A stretch of DNA of 64,000 bases from PALSA-612 sp963846915 (GCA_963846915.1 CAWJXV010000002.1:124001-188000); one strand, 5' to 3'; positions 1 through 7,864 are shown, numbered from the stretch's first letter. Notes: generated by a model not told the origin, from the letters alone. Numbers and translations are program-made.

Positions 1-530
1 ACCTAGCAGGGATCATGGCCAGCGAGCTCGGCGCGAGCGTGAAGACCGCAAAACGTGCCGCGCTGCTGCACGATCTTGGCAAGGCGCTGACGCACGAGGA
101 GGAGGGTTCGCACGCGCTGATCTCGGCCCGGTACGCCAAGCGCTACGGCGAGTCGGACGGCGTCGTGCACGCGATCGAGGCGCACCACTACGAGGTGCAG
201 CCGCAGACGGTCGAGGCGGTGCTCGTGATCACGGCGGACGCGATCTCCGCTTCGAGGCCGGGCGCACGCGGAGAGAGCCTCGAGTCGTATATCAAACGCC
301 TCGAGTCGCTCGAGGAGCTCGCGAGTCAGAAGACCGGCGTCGACCGCGTCTACGCGCTACAGGCGGGACGCGAGATCAGGGTGATCGTGAAGCCCGAGGA
401 GATCGGAGACGACGACGCGGTGCTCCTCTCGCACGAGATCGCGCGAGAGATCGAGCAGCATCTCGACTACCCGGGGCAGATCAAGGTCACAGTCATCCGC
501 GAGTCGCGCGCCGTCGAATTCGCCCGGTAG
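1..530 (+). CDS. rny: Ribonuclease Y, C-terminal part (5' end outside window)
   Basis: This is the C-terminal half of RNase Y, the membrane-anchored endoribonuclease that starts mRNA decay. The frame is open from base 3, so the N-terminal membrane anchor, coiled coil, KH domain and most of the HD domain lie outside the window. Visible are the end of the HD metal-binding domain (ALLHDLGKALTHEEEGSHA and an EAHHYEV segment with paired His) and the conserved family C-terminus with RYALQAGREIR-like and VIRESRAVEFA segments. The in-frame ATG at 15 is an internal Met, not the start. The rny-miaB-miaA order is common in Gram-positive bacteria. Identity is secure; only the start is missing. Confidence 0.93.
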   Translation, partial: LAGIMASELGASVKTAKRAALLHDLGKALTHEEEGSHALISARYAKRYGESDGVVHAIEAHHYEVQPQTVEAVLVITADAISASRPGARGESLESYIKRLESLEELASQKTGVDRVYALQAGREIRVIVKPEEIGDDDAVLLSHEIAREIEQHLDYPGQIKVTVIRESRAVEFAR

Positions 531-556
531 GCCGTGTCTCCCGCGGACACCTCGTC

Positions 557-595
557 CGGGGCACCCCAGCCCACCACCCGCGTTCCATCGTAACG
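557..595. repeat. 39-bp intergenic repeat, copy A
   Basis: This non-coding segment between rny and miaB recurs at 17042-17080 with 36 of 39 bases identical. It starts CGGGGCACCCCAGCCCACCA and ends with a CATCGTA block. The three differences would change amino acids in every frame that is open in both copies, so it is not a conserved peptide. Both copies lie about 60-115 bp upstream of a start codon. Function is unknown; a regulatory site or small dispersed repeat is possible. Confidence 0.7.
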
Positions 596-666
596 AGGAA
601 CCTGTGACCCGTGTGAAACGCCTTCGTGCCGGTTCCGTGACGTTCTGTCCACAGGGCGAGCGACCG

Positions 667-672
667 TAGACT
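667..672 (+). promoter_or_regulatory. -10 box of miaB, leaderless promoter
   Basis: TAGACT sits 8 nt before the miaB ATG, matching the TANNNT pattern seen 6-8 nt before many starts in this window. No Shine-Dalgarno sequence fits between it and the ATG, so the mRNA is probably leaderless or nearly so. Confidence 0.6.
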
Positions 673-680
673 AGGCCGGG

Positions 681-2004
681 ATGCGCCGCTACTTCGTGAC
701 CACGTTCGGCTGCCAGATGAACGCTCACGATTCCGAGCGCATCCGAGGGCTGCTGGAGGAACTGGGCCTGGGGGAGGCGCCGAGCCGCGACGAGGCCGAC
801 GTTCTCGTCTTCAACACGTGCACGATCCGGGAGAAGCCCGACCAGCGTCTGGCCGCGCATCTCGGCGATGCGGCAGCGCTCAAGCGGCGCCGCCCCGGCA
901 TGGTCGTCGCCGTCGGTGGCTGTTACGCGGAAGCACAGCGCGACCGGATCTTCGAGCAGTACCCGTTCGTCGACGTCGCGTTCGGCCCCGGCACCATCCG
1001 TCACCTCGGCGACTGGCTGGGAGCGGGTGGCGTCGGTAGGTCGGCATTCGGCATCGCCGACGAGCGTCGGTTCTCGGCCGAGCTCCCGACGCAGCGCGAG
1101 CGCCCCGTCCAGGCATGGGTGCAGGTGTCGATGGGTTGCAACTCGGTGTGCTCCTACTGCATCGTTCCGCGCGTCCGCGGTCGCGAAGTGAGCCGCAGGC
1201 CCGGCGAAATCCTCGCCGAAGTCGCAGCTGCGGCGAGAGAAGGGGTTCGGGAGGTCACCTTGCTCGGCCAGAACGTCAACTCGTACGGGCGCGACCTCGC
1301 GCCCGAGATCGACACCGGCTTCGCCGAACTGCTGCGCGCCCTGGACGCGATCGACGGCATCGAGCGAATCCGTTTCACGAGCCCCCATCCCAAGGACTTC
1401 CGTCCCGACGTGATCGCAGCGATGGCGGAGTCGCAGGCAGTGTGCGAACACGCCCATCTGCCGCTGCAGTCGGGCTCGACCAGGCTGCTCAAACGGATGC
1501 GGCGCACGTACTCCCGGGAGCGCTACCTTCGGCTCGTCGAGGAGCTGCGCGCTGCGAATCCCGGACCTGGCGCTCACGACGGACATCATCGTCGGCTTCC
1601 CCGGCGAGACCGACGCTGACTTCGCCGCCACGCTCGAGGTGATCGAGGAGGTCGGCTTCGACGGCGCCTTCACGTTCGTCTATTCGCCCCGCAGCGGGAC
1701 CGAGGCCGCCGCAATGCTCGATCAGGTGCCCGATCAGGTCAAGCACGATCGGATCGAGCAGCTCGTCGAGCTCGTCCAGCGGCTTGCCTCGGAGCGAAAC
1801 GCCCTGCGCGTCGGTCGGGTCGAGGAGGTGCTCGTCGAAGGGCCGAGCCGGACCGACCCTGCTCTCCGGCGGGGACGAACGCGACGCAACACGACCGTGA
1901 ACTTCGCCGGGCCGGGCGAGCCCGGCGAGCTCGTGCCGGTTCAGATCATCGAAGCGTCGTCGACGACGCTTCGCGGCATCCGGGAGGCGCTCGTCGCCGC
2001 CTGA
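681..2004 (+). CDS. miaB: tRNA-2-methylthio-N6-dimethylallyladenosine synthase MiaB, frameshifted
   Basis: MiaB is a radical-SAM enzyme that adds the 2-methylthio group to i6A37 of tRNAs, acting on the product of MiaA encoded next door. The N-terminal UPF0004 domain has its cluster cysteines in FGCQMN, NTCTIRE and GGCYAE. The radical-SAM motif CxxxCxxC is at residues 153-160, and a TRAM-like C-terminus follows. The reading frame breaks near 1557: removing one A from GCGAATCCC restores the family sequence PDLALTTDIIVGFPGET and a 440-residue protein of normal length. The lesion matches six other single-base insertions in this window, so a sequence error is more likely than a pseudogene. It runs into miaA with 10 nt between. 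Confidence 0.9.
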
Positions 2005-2014
2005 CGCGCCGCTC

Positions 2015-2902
2015 GTGCTCGCGCTCTTCGGCCCGACGGCGTCCGGGAAGACTGCCGTCGCGGAAGCGATGACAGAGGCCATGCCGGCCGAGATCGTCTC
2101 TGCGGACTCGATGCAGGTTTACCGGGGCCTGCCGATCCTCACGAACCAGCCGACGCAGGCGACGCATCTCGTCGACATCTGGGAGCTCGACCACGAGGCG
2201 TCCGTGGCTGAATACTCGGCTCTCGCGCACGCCGCGGTCGACGCGATCCTCGCAGGCGGCCTGGCGCCTGTGGTCGTCGGTGGAACGGGGCTGTACTTCC
2301 GCGCCGCACTCGCAGACCTCGACGTGCCCCCGGCCCCCGCTCAGGGAGCTCGCGAGCACTGGAGCCGCCTCTACGACCGGCTCGGCCCCGAGGCGGCCCA
2401 CGCCGTCCTCGCCGAGCGCGATCCGCCGGCCGCCGCGAGTGTGCACCCCAACGACCGCCGTCGAGTGGTTCGGGCGCTCGAGCTCGCCGCAGCCGGCTCA
2501 TCCCTCCGACCCCGCAACGATCGCCTGTGGACCCTCGAAACGCGCCGACCGACGCTGATCGTCGGGCTCGACGTCCCGCGGGAAGAGCTCGCGCGCCGCA
2601 TCGAGACGCGAACACGCGAGATGCTCCGGCGAGGAGCGGCCGAGGAGGCCCGCGCGGCACTGTCCGGCCCCCTCTCGTCGACCGCCGCAAAGGTCATCGG
2701 GCTCCGCGAGGCGGCTGAGCTGCCCGAGTCCGACGCGATCGACACGATTTCCCTGCGAACCCGCCAGTACGCCGCGTACCAGCGCAAGTGGATGCGGCGG
2801 ATCCCCGGCCTTGTTAGCGTCCGCGGCGATCGCCCGCCCCGTGAGACCGCCCGCGAAGTTCTCGACCTGGCAGGCCGCAGGCAACCGTTACCGGCTCGTT
2901 GA
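2015..2902 (+). CDS. miaA: tRNA dimethylallyltransferase MiaA
   Basis: MiaA transfers a dimethylallyl group from DMAPP to A37 of UNN-decoding tRNAs, giving the i6A substrate of MiaB. The protein has 295 residues, slightly shorter than the usual 300-320. The P-loop GPTASGKT is at residues 6-13, followed by SADSMQVYRGL, the VVGGTGLY motif and the C-terminal RTRQYAAYQRKWMRR tRNA-contact region. The GTG at 2015 is used because the P-loop follows within six residues. The 3' end overlaps dapF by about 60 nt. The DMAPP comes from the MEP pathway, two genes of which (ispG, dxr) are also in this window. Confidence 0.93.
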   Translation: MLALFGPTASGKTAVAEAMTEAMPAEIVSADSMQVYRGLPILTNQPTQATHLVDIWELDHEASVAEYSALAHAAVDAILAGGLAPVVVGGTGLYFRAALADLDVPPAPAQGAREHWSRLYDRLGPEAAHAVLAERDPPAAASVHPNDRRRVVRALELAAAGSSLRPRNDRLWTLETRRPTLIVGLDVPREELARRIETRTREMLRRGAAEEARAALSGPLSSTAAKVIGLREAAELPESDAIDTISLRTRQYAAYQRKWMRRIPGLVSVRGDRPPRETAREVLDLAGRRQPLPAR

Positions 2903-3557
2903 GCGCGCTCAGCTCGCAGAGCCTCTGACGGCTGCTGCGGCCCGTGACGCGAGCCGTGGGGCGGACGGCATTCTCGAGGTCGTGTCGATCGGCGACGATA
3001 CGGCCGTCATCGTGATCTGGAACGCGGACGGCTCGCAGGCCGAGATGTCGGGCAACGGCACGCGCATCGCCGCGCGTTGGCTTGCAGAGAAGACCGGCGT
3101 CGACTCCGTGACGATCCGCGTCGGCGAGCGCGCCGTGTCGGCGCGTATTCGCTCCGACGGTCAGGTCGAGCAGGACCTGGGCCAGGTCGAGGTCGGCTCT
3201 CGGGAGGTCGTGGACGGAATCGAGTTCGTACCGGTTTCCGTCGGGAACCCGCATGCCGTCGTCGTCGACGACCCTGCCGAGATCACTCGCATCGGCCCGC
3301 GCCTGGAGACGCATCCGCGGTTTCCCGAGCGGACGAACGTCCAGGTGGCGTGCGTCGACAAGCCGGGCGAAGTGACGGCCCGCGTCTGGGAACGTGGCGT
3401 GGGGGAGACAGCGTCGTCGGGAACGAGCGCAATCGCGGTCGCCGCGGCAACACACGGCGAAGGCACGGTCCTCATCCATTTTCCCGGTGGAGACCTGACC
3501 GTCGACCTCGTGGACGGCCACGCGACTCTCACCGGCCCGGCGGAACGCTTGGACTGA
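2841..3557 (+). CDS. dapF: Diaminopimelate epimerase-like protein with both catalytic Cys replaced by Ser
   Basis: The DapF fold is clear: NADGSQAEM before the first active-site loop, GNPHAVV, ERTNVQ, and RVWERGVGET before the second loop. True DapF inverts LL- to meso-diaminopimelate with two cysteines, one per loop (MCGNG and ACGTG). Here residue 70 is Ser (EMSGNGTR, codon TCG) and residue 193 is Ser (ETASSGTSA, codon TCG). The N-terminal GAGNDF motif is AAGNRY, so an aspartate is also lost. The GTG at 2841 gives 238 residues, a little under the family's 270-280. It lies beside dapD and a DapC-like gene, which argues for a lysine/peptidoglycan role, but normal epimerase chemistry looks impaired. 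An alternative isomerase activity is possible. Confidence 0.8.
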   Translation: MRPPAKFSTWQAAGNRYRLVERAQLAEPLTAAAARDASRGADGILEVVSIGDDTAVIVIWNADGSQAEMSGNGTRIAARWLAEKTGVDSVTIRVGERAVSARIRSDGQVEQDLGQVEVGSREVVDGIEFVPVSVGNPHAVVVDDPAEITRIGPRLETHPRFPERTNVQVACVDKPGEVTARVWERGVGETASSGTSAIAVAAATHGEGTVLIHFPGGDLTVDLVDGHATLTGPAERLD

Positions 3558-3642
3558 GCGCCCTTGCGTCCGAATTGACTCGAAATCGCCACACCACCGT
3601 GCGTCGGCGGAGCCTATGCTCGACGTAGGGGTCAGGGGAAAG

Positions 3643-3662
3643 CCCCCACCCTAGGGTGGGGG
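3643..3662. terminator. Perfect palindrome between convergent dapF and dapD
   Basis: Nine-base arms CCCCCACCC and GGGTGGGGG flank a 2-nt centre, midway between two convergent stop codons. A similar CCCCACCC/GGGTGGGG palindrome sits between the convergent genes at 52955-52971. There is no T tract. It is probably a bidirectional terminator or one of the window's intergenic palindromes. Confidence 0.55.
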
Positions 3663-3681
3663 TAGGACCAAAACTGCCGAC

Positions 3682-4446
3682 TCAGCCGCTGCCGATGCCG
3701 TACTGGCGCAGCGTCTCGTTCAGGCTCAGCTTGAGGTCGGTCGACTCGCTGCGCCAGCCTATGATCAGCGCGCACGCGAGCTGGAACGTCCCGGCCGCGA
3801 ACTCACGCGGCCGCGAGCCGGGGACGACGACGGCGCCCGGCGGAACGTAGCCGCGGTGCTCGACAGGCTCCGCGCCCGTCACGTCGATGATCGGCACGGA
3901 TGCCGTCAGCGACACGTGTGGGCCGAGCACAGCGCGCTCGCCGACGACGACGCCTTCGGTCACCACCGCGCGCGAGCCGATGAAAGCGCCGTCCTCGACG
4001 ATCACCGGCCGCGCGTTGACGGGCTCCAGCACGCCCCCGATCCCGGCCCCACCCGCGAGGTGGACGTCCGCACCGACCTGCGCACAGGAACCGACGGTCG
4101 CCCACGTGTCGATCATCGTCCGCGGCCCCACCCAGGCACCGATGTTCACGAAGCTCGGCATCATCACGACGTCGCGCGAGAGGAACGAGCCGTACCGCGC
4201 CACCCCGGGCGGCACCACGCGCACGCCGAGCCGCTCGTAGTCGCGCTTGAGCGGGATCTTGTCCAGGTACTCGAAGGGGCCGACCTCGATCGCCTCGACC
4301 TGCCGCAACCGGAAGTAGTCCAGAATTGCCTGTTTCGCCTCCTCGTTGACCACCCATTCGCCGTCGACGCGCTCCGCGACGCGGATCTCGCCCCGGTCGA
4401 GCTGCTCGAGGAGCGCCTCGACACGTGCAGCGTCGATCTCGCTCAT
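3682..4446 (-). CDS. dapD: Tetrahydrodipicolinate N-succinyltransferase-type protein DapD
   Basis: DapD acylates tetrahydrodipicolinate with succinyl-CoA in the diaminopimelate/lysine pathway. The 254-residue protein has an N-terminal helical part followed by left-handed beta-helix hexapeptide repeats from about residue 95. Recognisable segments are MMPSFVNIGAWVG, DTWATVGSCAQVG, HLAGGAGIGGVLEP, FIGSRAVVTEGVVVG and the C-terminal LIIGWRSESTDLKLSLNE. It overlaps the upstream aminotransferase gene by 4 nt (ATGA), so the two are co-translated: acyl transfer followed by transamination. The acyl donor (succinyl or acetyl) cannot be fixed from sequence alone. Confidence 0.9.
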   Translation of the reverse strand: MSEIDAARVEALLEQLDRGEIRVAERVDGEWVVNEEAKQAILDYFRLRQVEAIEVGPFEYLDKIPLKRDYERLGVRVVPPGVARYGSFLSRDVVMMPSFVNIGAWVGPRTMIDTWATVGSCAQVGADVHLAGGAGIGGVLEPVNARPVIVEDGAFIGSRAVVTEGVVVGERAVLGPHVSLTASVPIIDVTGAEPVEHRGYVPPGAVVVPGSRPREFAAGTFQLACALIIGWRSESTDLKLSLNETLRQYGIGSG

Positions 4447-5591
4447 GGGAGGCTCCGCAGGATCGTCGCCGCGCGCTCGCAGTCCTCGACGGTCGGAACG
4501 AGCGCGAACCGGACGTACCCTTCGCCGCTCGGACCAAGAAACGCGCCGGGTGCGACTACGACTCCGCGCTCGAGCAACCGGTCGGCGAGCCCTTCCGAGC
4601 TCTCGCCCGCGGGCGCTTCGACCCAGAGGTACATCGTCGCGTCGCTTCCTGCGACGCGCCACTCGAGGGCTTCCAGCGCGCCCAGCAGCACGTCGCGTTT
4701 CCGCCGGTAGACGTCGCGGGCGCGCTCCACGTGCTCCTCGTCCCCCCAGGCGACGACAGACGCGCGCTGCACGAACTCCTGAGGCGCCGTGCCCACGGTC
4801 GGCCGATAGGCCCGCAGCGCGTCCATCACCCAGCGTGCGCCGGCGACGAACCCCGACCGGTAGCCCGTCATCGACGAGCGCTTGCTGAGCGTGTTGAAGA
4901 CGACGACGTTCGTTCGCTCGGCGACCTGCAGTGCCGACACCGGCGGTTCGGTGAACCACAGCTCGGTGTAGGCCTCGTCCGAGGCGAGCACGAAGTCGTG
5001 CTCGAGCGCCAGCCCGGCGGCGTGCTGGTACAAAGAGAGCGGGGCGACCGCGGCAGTGGGGTTGTTCGGGTAGTTGAGCCAGAGAACGGCCGTCCGTGCG
5101 AGCGTCTCCGCGGGGATCGCTTCCAGGTCGGGGAGGAACCCGGCCTCCTCCCGTAGCGGCACGTGCACGACCTCCGCGCCCGCGAAGAGCGCGCCGCGCT
5201 CCGGCACCGGATACCCGGGCTCGGTCACGAGCACCGTGTCCTTTCCGGCCGGCGGATCGAGCACGACCTGCGCGAAGCTGAAAATCGCCTCCTTGCTCCC
5301 GAGCGTCGGAACGATCTCGGCCGCCGGATCCATGGAGATACCGAAGCGCCGTCCGAGCCAGCCCGCGATCGCGTCGCGCAGCTCCGGCAGGCCCTCGGCC
5401 TTCGGGTACCCCTTCGTCGCGCCGACCGCGTCGATCAATGCCTGTTGGATGAGTGGATCTGTCGGCTCGCGGGGATCTCCCTGTCCGAAGTCGAAGATCT
5501 CGACGCCTTCCGCAGCCCGTTCGCGTTTTGCCTGCTCAATCCGGACGAATGGATACGTGGTCTGCGCCACGAGAACGGGGGAGACGTGCAT
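4443..5591 (-). CDS. dapC: Class I/II PLP aminotransferase, probable succinyl-DAP aminotransferase DapC
   Basis: The 382-residue fold-type I aminotransferase has the substrate-loop FGQGDPREPTDP, the WLNYPNNPTAAV motif that binds PLP, ASDEAYTELWF, and the PLP-lysine motif NTLSKRSSMTGYRSGF at about residues 228-243. DapC converts N-succinyl-2-amino-6-oxopimelate to N-succinyl-LL-DAP. The assignment rests on tight coupling to dapD (4-nt overlap) and proximity to the dapF-like gene; the fold alone would also fit other amino-acid transaminases. It is divergent from hflX with 45 bp between starts. TAGCGT lies 7 nt before the ATG, so the dapC-dapD mRNA is probably leaderless. Confidence 0.83.
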   Translation of the reverse strand: MHVSPVLVAQTTYPFVRIEQAKRERAAEGVEIFDFGQGDPREPTDPLIQQALIDAVGATKGYPKAEGLPELRDAIAGWLGRRFGISMDPAAEIVPTLGSKEAIFSFAQVVLDPPAGKDTVLVTEPGYPVPERGALFAGAEVVHVPLREEAGFLPDLEAIPAETLARTAVLWLNYPNNPTAAVAPLSLYQHAAGLALEHDFVLASDEAYTELWFTEPPVSALQVAERTNVVVFNTLSKRSSMTGYRSGFVAGARWVMDALRAYRPTVGTAPQEFVQRASVVAWGDEEHVERARDVYRRKRDVLLGALEALEWRVAGSDATMYLWVEAPAGESSEGLADRLLERGVVVAPGAFLGPSGEGYVRFALVPTVEDCERAATILRSLP

Positions 5592-5636
5592 GGCGCGAAC
5601 GCTAGCCGTTCGGCCCCGGAGGGGCATAATCCACCT
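5592..5636. promoter_or_regulatory. Divergent dapC / hflX promoter region
   Basis: Only 45 bp separate the two starts. The minus-strand box TAGCGT (5599-5604) is 7 nt from the dapC ATG. The plus-strand box CATAAT (5625-5630) is 6 nt from the hflX GTG. Each promoter's -35 region must lie inside the other gene's transcript, so the two may compete. Confidence 0.6.
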
Positions 5637-6947
5637 GTGACGCCCCGACAGCCCGATCCTGCGCCCGGCGCGGAGCCCGAGCGCGGGCTCGCCGTGGCGG
5701 TGCTCCAGCCCGGACGCGAGGCCGAGGAAATGGCGGAGCTGCGGGAGCTGGCCCGGACGGCGGGCGTCCACACCGTCGACGAGGTCGTCCAGCACCGCTC
5801 GCGGCCCGACCCGCGATCGTACGTCGGCAAGGGGAAGCTCGAGGAGCTGAAGCGGGCCTTCGGTGAGGCGTCCGCGGACGTGCTGATCGTGGACGACGAG
5901 CTTCAGCCGTCGCAGCAGCGGCTGCTCGAGGACGCGCTCCAGGCTCGCGTCGTCGACAGGACGCAGCTCATCCTCGACATCTTCGCCCAGCACGCCGTCA
6001 GCGCCGAGGGCAAGCTCCAGGTCGAGCTCGCTCAGCTCGAGTACAACCTGCCCCGCATGCGCGGGATGTGGAAGCACCTCGAGCGCCTCGGCGGCGGGGT
6101 GGGCACGCGTGGCCCGGGTGAGACTCAGCTCGAGACGGATCGCCGCATCGCCCGCAGTCGCGTGTCGGTGCTCAAGCGCCGCCTCGCCGAGCTCAGTCGC
6201 CAGCGCGACACGCGACGGAAGTCGCGTCGCCGCTCGCAGACGCCGACCGTCGCCCTGGCGGGGTACACGAACGTCGGCAAGTCCACGCTCCTCAATGCGC
6301 TCACGGGCGCCGAGGTCTCGGTCGAGAACCGCCTGTTCGAGACGCTCGACCCGACGACGCGCGCGTTCTCCCACGACGGGCGGCGCTACCTCGTCACGGA
6401 CACGGTCGGCTTCATCCGCCGATTGCCGCATCAGCTCGTCGAGGGCTTCGCCGCGACGCTCGAGGAGACGCTCGTCGCCGACCTCGTGCTGCACGTGGCC
6501 GATGCCTCCGCTCCCGAGGAGCGGCTCGGGGAGATGATCGCCTCCGTCGACGACGTGCTCGCGGAGATCGGTGCGGACGAGCTGCCCGTCGAGCTCGTCC
6601 TGAACAAGATCGACTGCATCGACTCGCTCGCACGCCGGAGGCTCACGAATCGCTACCCCGGCGCCGTCCAGGTCTCGGCCGTCACCGGCGCCGGCCTGGA
6701 CGAGCTGCGCGCGCGAATCGCCGAACGCTTCGCGAACCGGTTCGAGGTGGTCGAGCTCCTCGTGCCCTACGACGAGGGCGCGAAGCTCGCCGAGCTCTAC
6801 GCGCTCGGGCCGCCCATCGAACTGCGCGAGGACCGCCCTGAGGGCGTCTTCATCCGCGCGCGCCTTCCCGAGCACGACCTCCGCCGCTTCGCCTCCTTCC
6901 TCGTCGCGGAGGCTCGCCGCGGCAGCGCGACCTCAGCCGCCCGGTGA
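5637..6947 (+). CDS. hflX: GTPase HflX
   Basis: HflX is a ribosome-associated GTPase that splits or rescues stalled 70S ribosomes. The 436-residue protein has the N-terminal HflX domain (SYVGKGKLEEL, VDDELQPSQQR, DRTQLILDIFAQHA), the GGxGxRGPGETQLE linker motif, and the G domain with P-loop GYTNVGKST at about residues 208-216, DTVGFIRRLP and NKID. The GTG at 5637 is chosen because CATAAT lies 6 nt upstream, giving a leaderless start. The frame is open further upstream, but that would antisense dapC. It overlaps dut by 4 nt (GTGA). Confidence 0.94.
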   Translation: MTPRQPDPAPGAEPERGLAVAVLQPGREAEEMAELRELARTAGVHTVDEVVQHRSRPDPRSYVGKGKLEELKRAFGEASADVLIVDDELQPSQQRLLEDALQARVVDRTQLILDIFAQHAVSAEGKLQVELAQLEYNLPRMRGMWKHLERLGGGVGTRGPGETQLETDRRIARSRVSVLKRRLAELSRQRDTRRKSRRRSQTPTVALAGYTNVGKSTLLNALTGAEVSVENRLFETLDPTTRAFSHDGRRYLVTDTVGFIRRLPHQLVEGFAATLEETLVADLVLHVADASAPEERLGEMIASVDDVLAEIGADELPVELVLNKIDCIDSLARRRLTNRYPGAVQVSAVTGAGLDELRARIAERFANRFEVVELLVPYDEGAKLAELYALGPPIELREDRPEGVFIRARLPEHDLRRFASFLVAEARRGSATSAAR

Positions 6948-7378
6948 CCGAGCTCACAGTCCGGAGATTGCGCGACGACGCGGCGTTGCCGGAGCGCGCG
7001 TATCCGGGGGATGCAGGGCTCGATCTCGTGTCGTGCGAGCACGTGACGATCGCGCCTGGCGCGAGAGCCGTCGTCGGCACCGGCATCGCTGTCGCGATCC
7101 CGCCGGGCCACGCCGGGCTCGTCGTGCCACGCTCGGGACTCGCCGCGCGCCACGGCATCGGCATCGTCAACGCGCCGGGACTCGTGGACGCCGGCTACCG
7201 AGGCGAGCTTCGCGTCGTGCTCGCCAACACCGATCAAACCGAGAGCTTCACGGTCGAGCCGGGGATGCGGATCGCTCAGCTCGTCCTCGTGCCGGTCGCC
7301 CTGGCCGAGCCGGTCGCGGTCGACGAGTTGCCCGAGACGGAGCGGGGCGTGGCCGGCTTCGGCTCCAGCGGCGCGTGA
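6944..7378 (+). CDS. dut: dUTP diphosphatase
   Basis: The trimeric dUTPase hydrolyses dUTP to dUMP and PPi, keeping uracil out of DNA. In 144 residues it carries the five family motifs: AGLDLVS, PRSGLAARHGI, GLVDAGYRGELRV, the RIAQLVL strand and the C-terminal GVAGFGSSG, which closes over the active site. The GTG start overlaps the hflX stop, and its own stop overlaps the NUDIX start. The hflX-dut-NUDIX string therefore looks translationally coupled. The pairing of dUTPase with a NUDIX hydrolase fits nucleotide-pool cleaning. Confidence 0.95.
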   Translation: MTELTVRRLRDDAALPERAYPGDAGLDLVSCEHVTIAPGARAVVGTGIAVAIPPGHAGLVVPRSGLAARHGIGIVNAPGLVDAGYRGELRVVLANTDQTESFTVEPGMRIAQLVLVPVALAEPVAVDELPETERGVAGFGSSGA

Positions 7379-7833
7379 CCGGCGAGCCACGCATCCGCGT
7401 CTCGGCCGTGCTGCGATGGCGTGACCGCGTACTCCTGTGCCGGCACGAGAAGGGCGACAAGGGCTACTGGCTACTCCCGGGAGGCGGCGTCCACGCCGGC
7501 GAGAGCCTCGTGCAGGCCCTGCGCCGGGAGCTGGAGGAAGAGGTCGGGATCGACGAGCAGATCACCTTCGAGGGGCCCGTGGCGCTCGTGGATTCGATCG
7601 CGCCGGCGCGCTCGTTCGCCCGGAAGCATGTCGTCCACATCATCTTCTCCGGGGACCTGTCCGGCCGGTCGCTCGAGCGGGCGACGTCGAAGGACGTTGC
7701 CGTGCGCGGTCATCGACTCTTCGCGATCGCGGAGCTCGAAGAGATCGTGCTGCATCCGCCGATCCAGCGCTTCCTCGCCCGCTGGGAGCCCGGCGACCCG
7801 AGCGTCTACCTCGGCGCACTCTGGGCTCCGTAG
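7375..7833 (+). CDS. NUDIX hydrolase
   Basis: A 152-residue single-domain NUDIX protein. The Nudix box runs from about residue 38 to 60 (GGGVHAGES, then REL and EEVG), with the metal-binding REx2EE acidic residues intact. Residues before it (VSAVLRW, LLCRHEKG, YWLLPGG) are typical of (d)NTP or ADP-sugar hydrolases. The substrate cannot be read from the sequence. The GTG start overlaps the dut stop, which suggests a shared housekeeping role on nucleotides. The gene ends 3 nt before a strong hairpin and is convergent with gatD. Confidence 0.88.
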   Translation: MTGEPRIRVSAVLRWRDRVLLCRHEKGDKGYWLLPGGGVHAGESLVQALRRELEEEVGIDEQITFEGPVALVDSIAPARSFARKHVVHIIFSGDLSGRSLERATSKDVAVRGHRLFAIAELEEIVLHPPIQRFLARWEPGDPSVYLGALWAP

Positions 7834-7836
7834 CGT

Positions 7837-7859
7837 GGGGGAAACAGCCGGTTTCCCCC
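7837..7859. terminator. GGGGGAAAC hairpin between convergent NUDIX and gatD
   Basis: Perfect 9-bp arms GGGGGAAAC and GTTTCCCCC flank the loop AGCCG. The stem belongs to the same intergenic family as those at 32187, 32330, 40809 and 61860. It lies between two stop codons, so it probably terminates both genes, although no U tract follows. Confidence 0.6.
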
Positions 7860-7864
7860 AAGGC

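Noticed and set aside
557..595. Conserved small peptide encoded by the 39-bp repeat
   Set aside because: The differences between copies change amino acids at first and second codon positions, and no shared start or stop fits.
357..1673. Long open frames antisense to miaB and to many other genes
   Set aside because: High GC makes reverse frames open. They lack family motifs, have poor starts and are fully explained by the real genes on the other strand.
681..2004. Programmed frameshifting in miaB, hutF or the APH-like gene
   Set aside because: There are no slippery heptamers or downstream pseudoknots, and the seven lesions are all single-base insertions at unrelated sites, which fits sequence error better.
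5163..5636. N-terminal extension of hflX across the dapC promoter
   Set aside because: It would be antisense to dapC, lacks similarity to HflX, and a -10 box sits 6 nt before the GTG at 5637.
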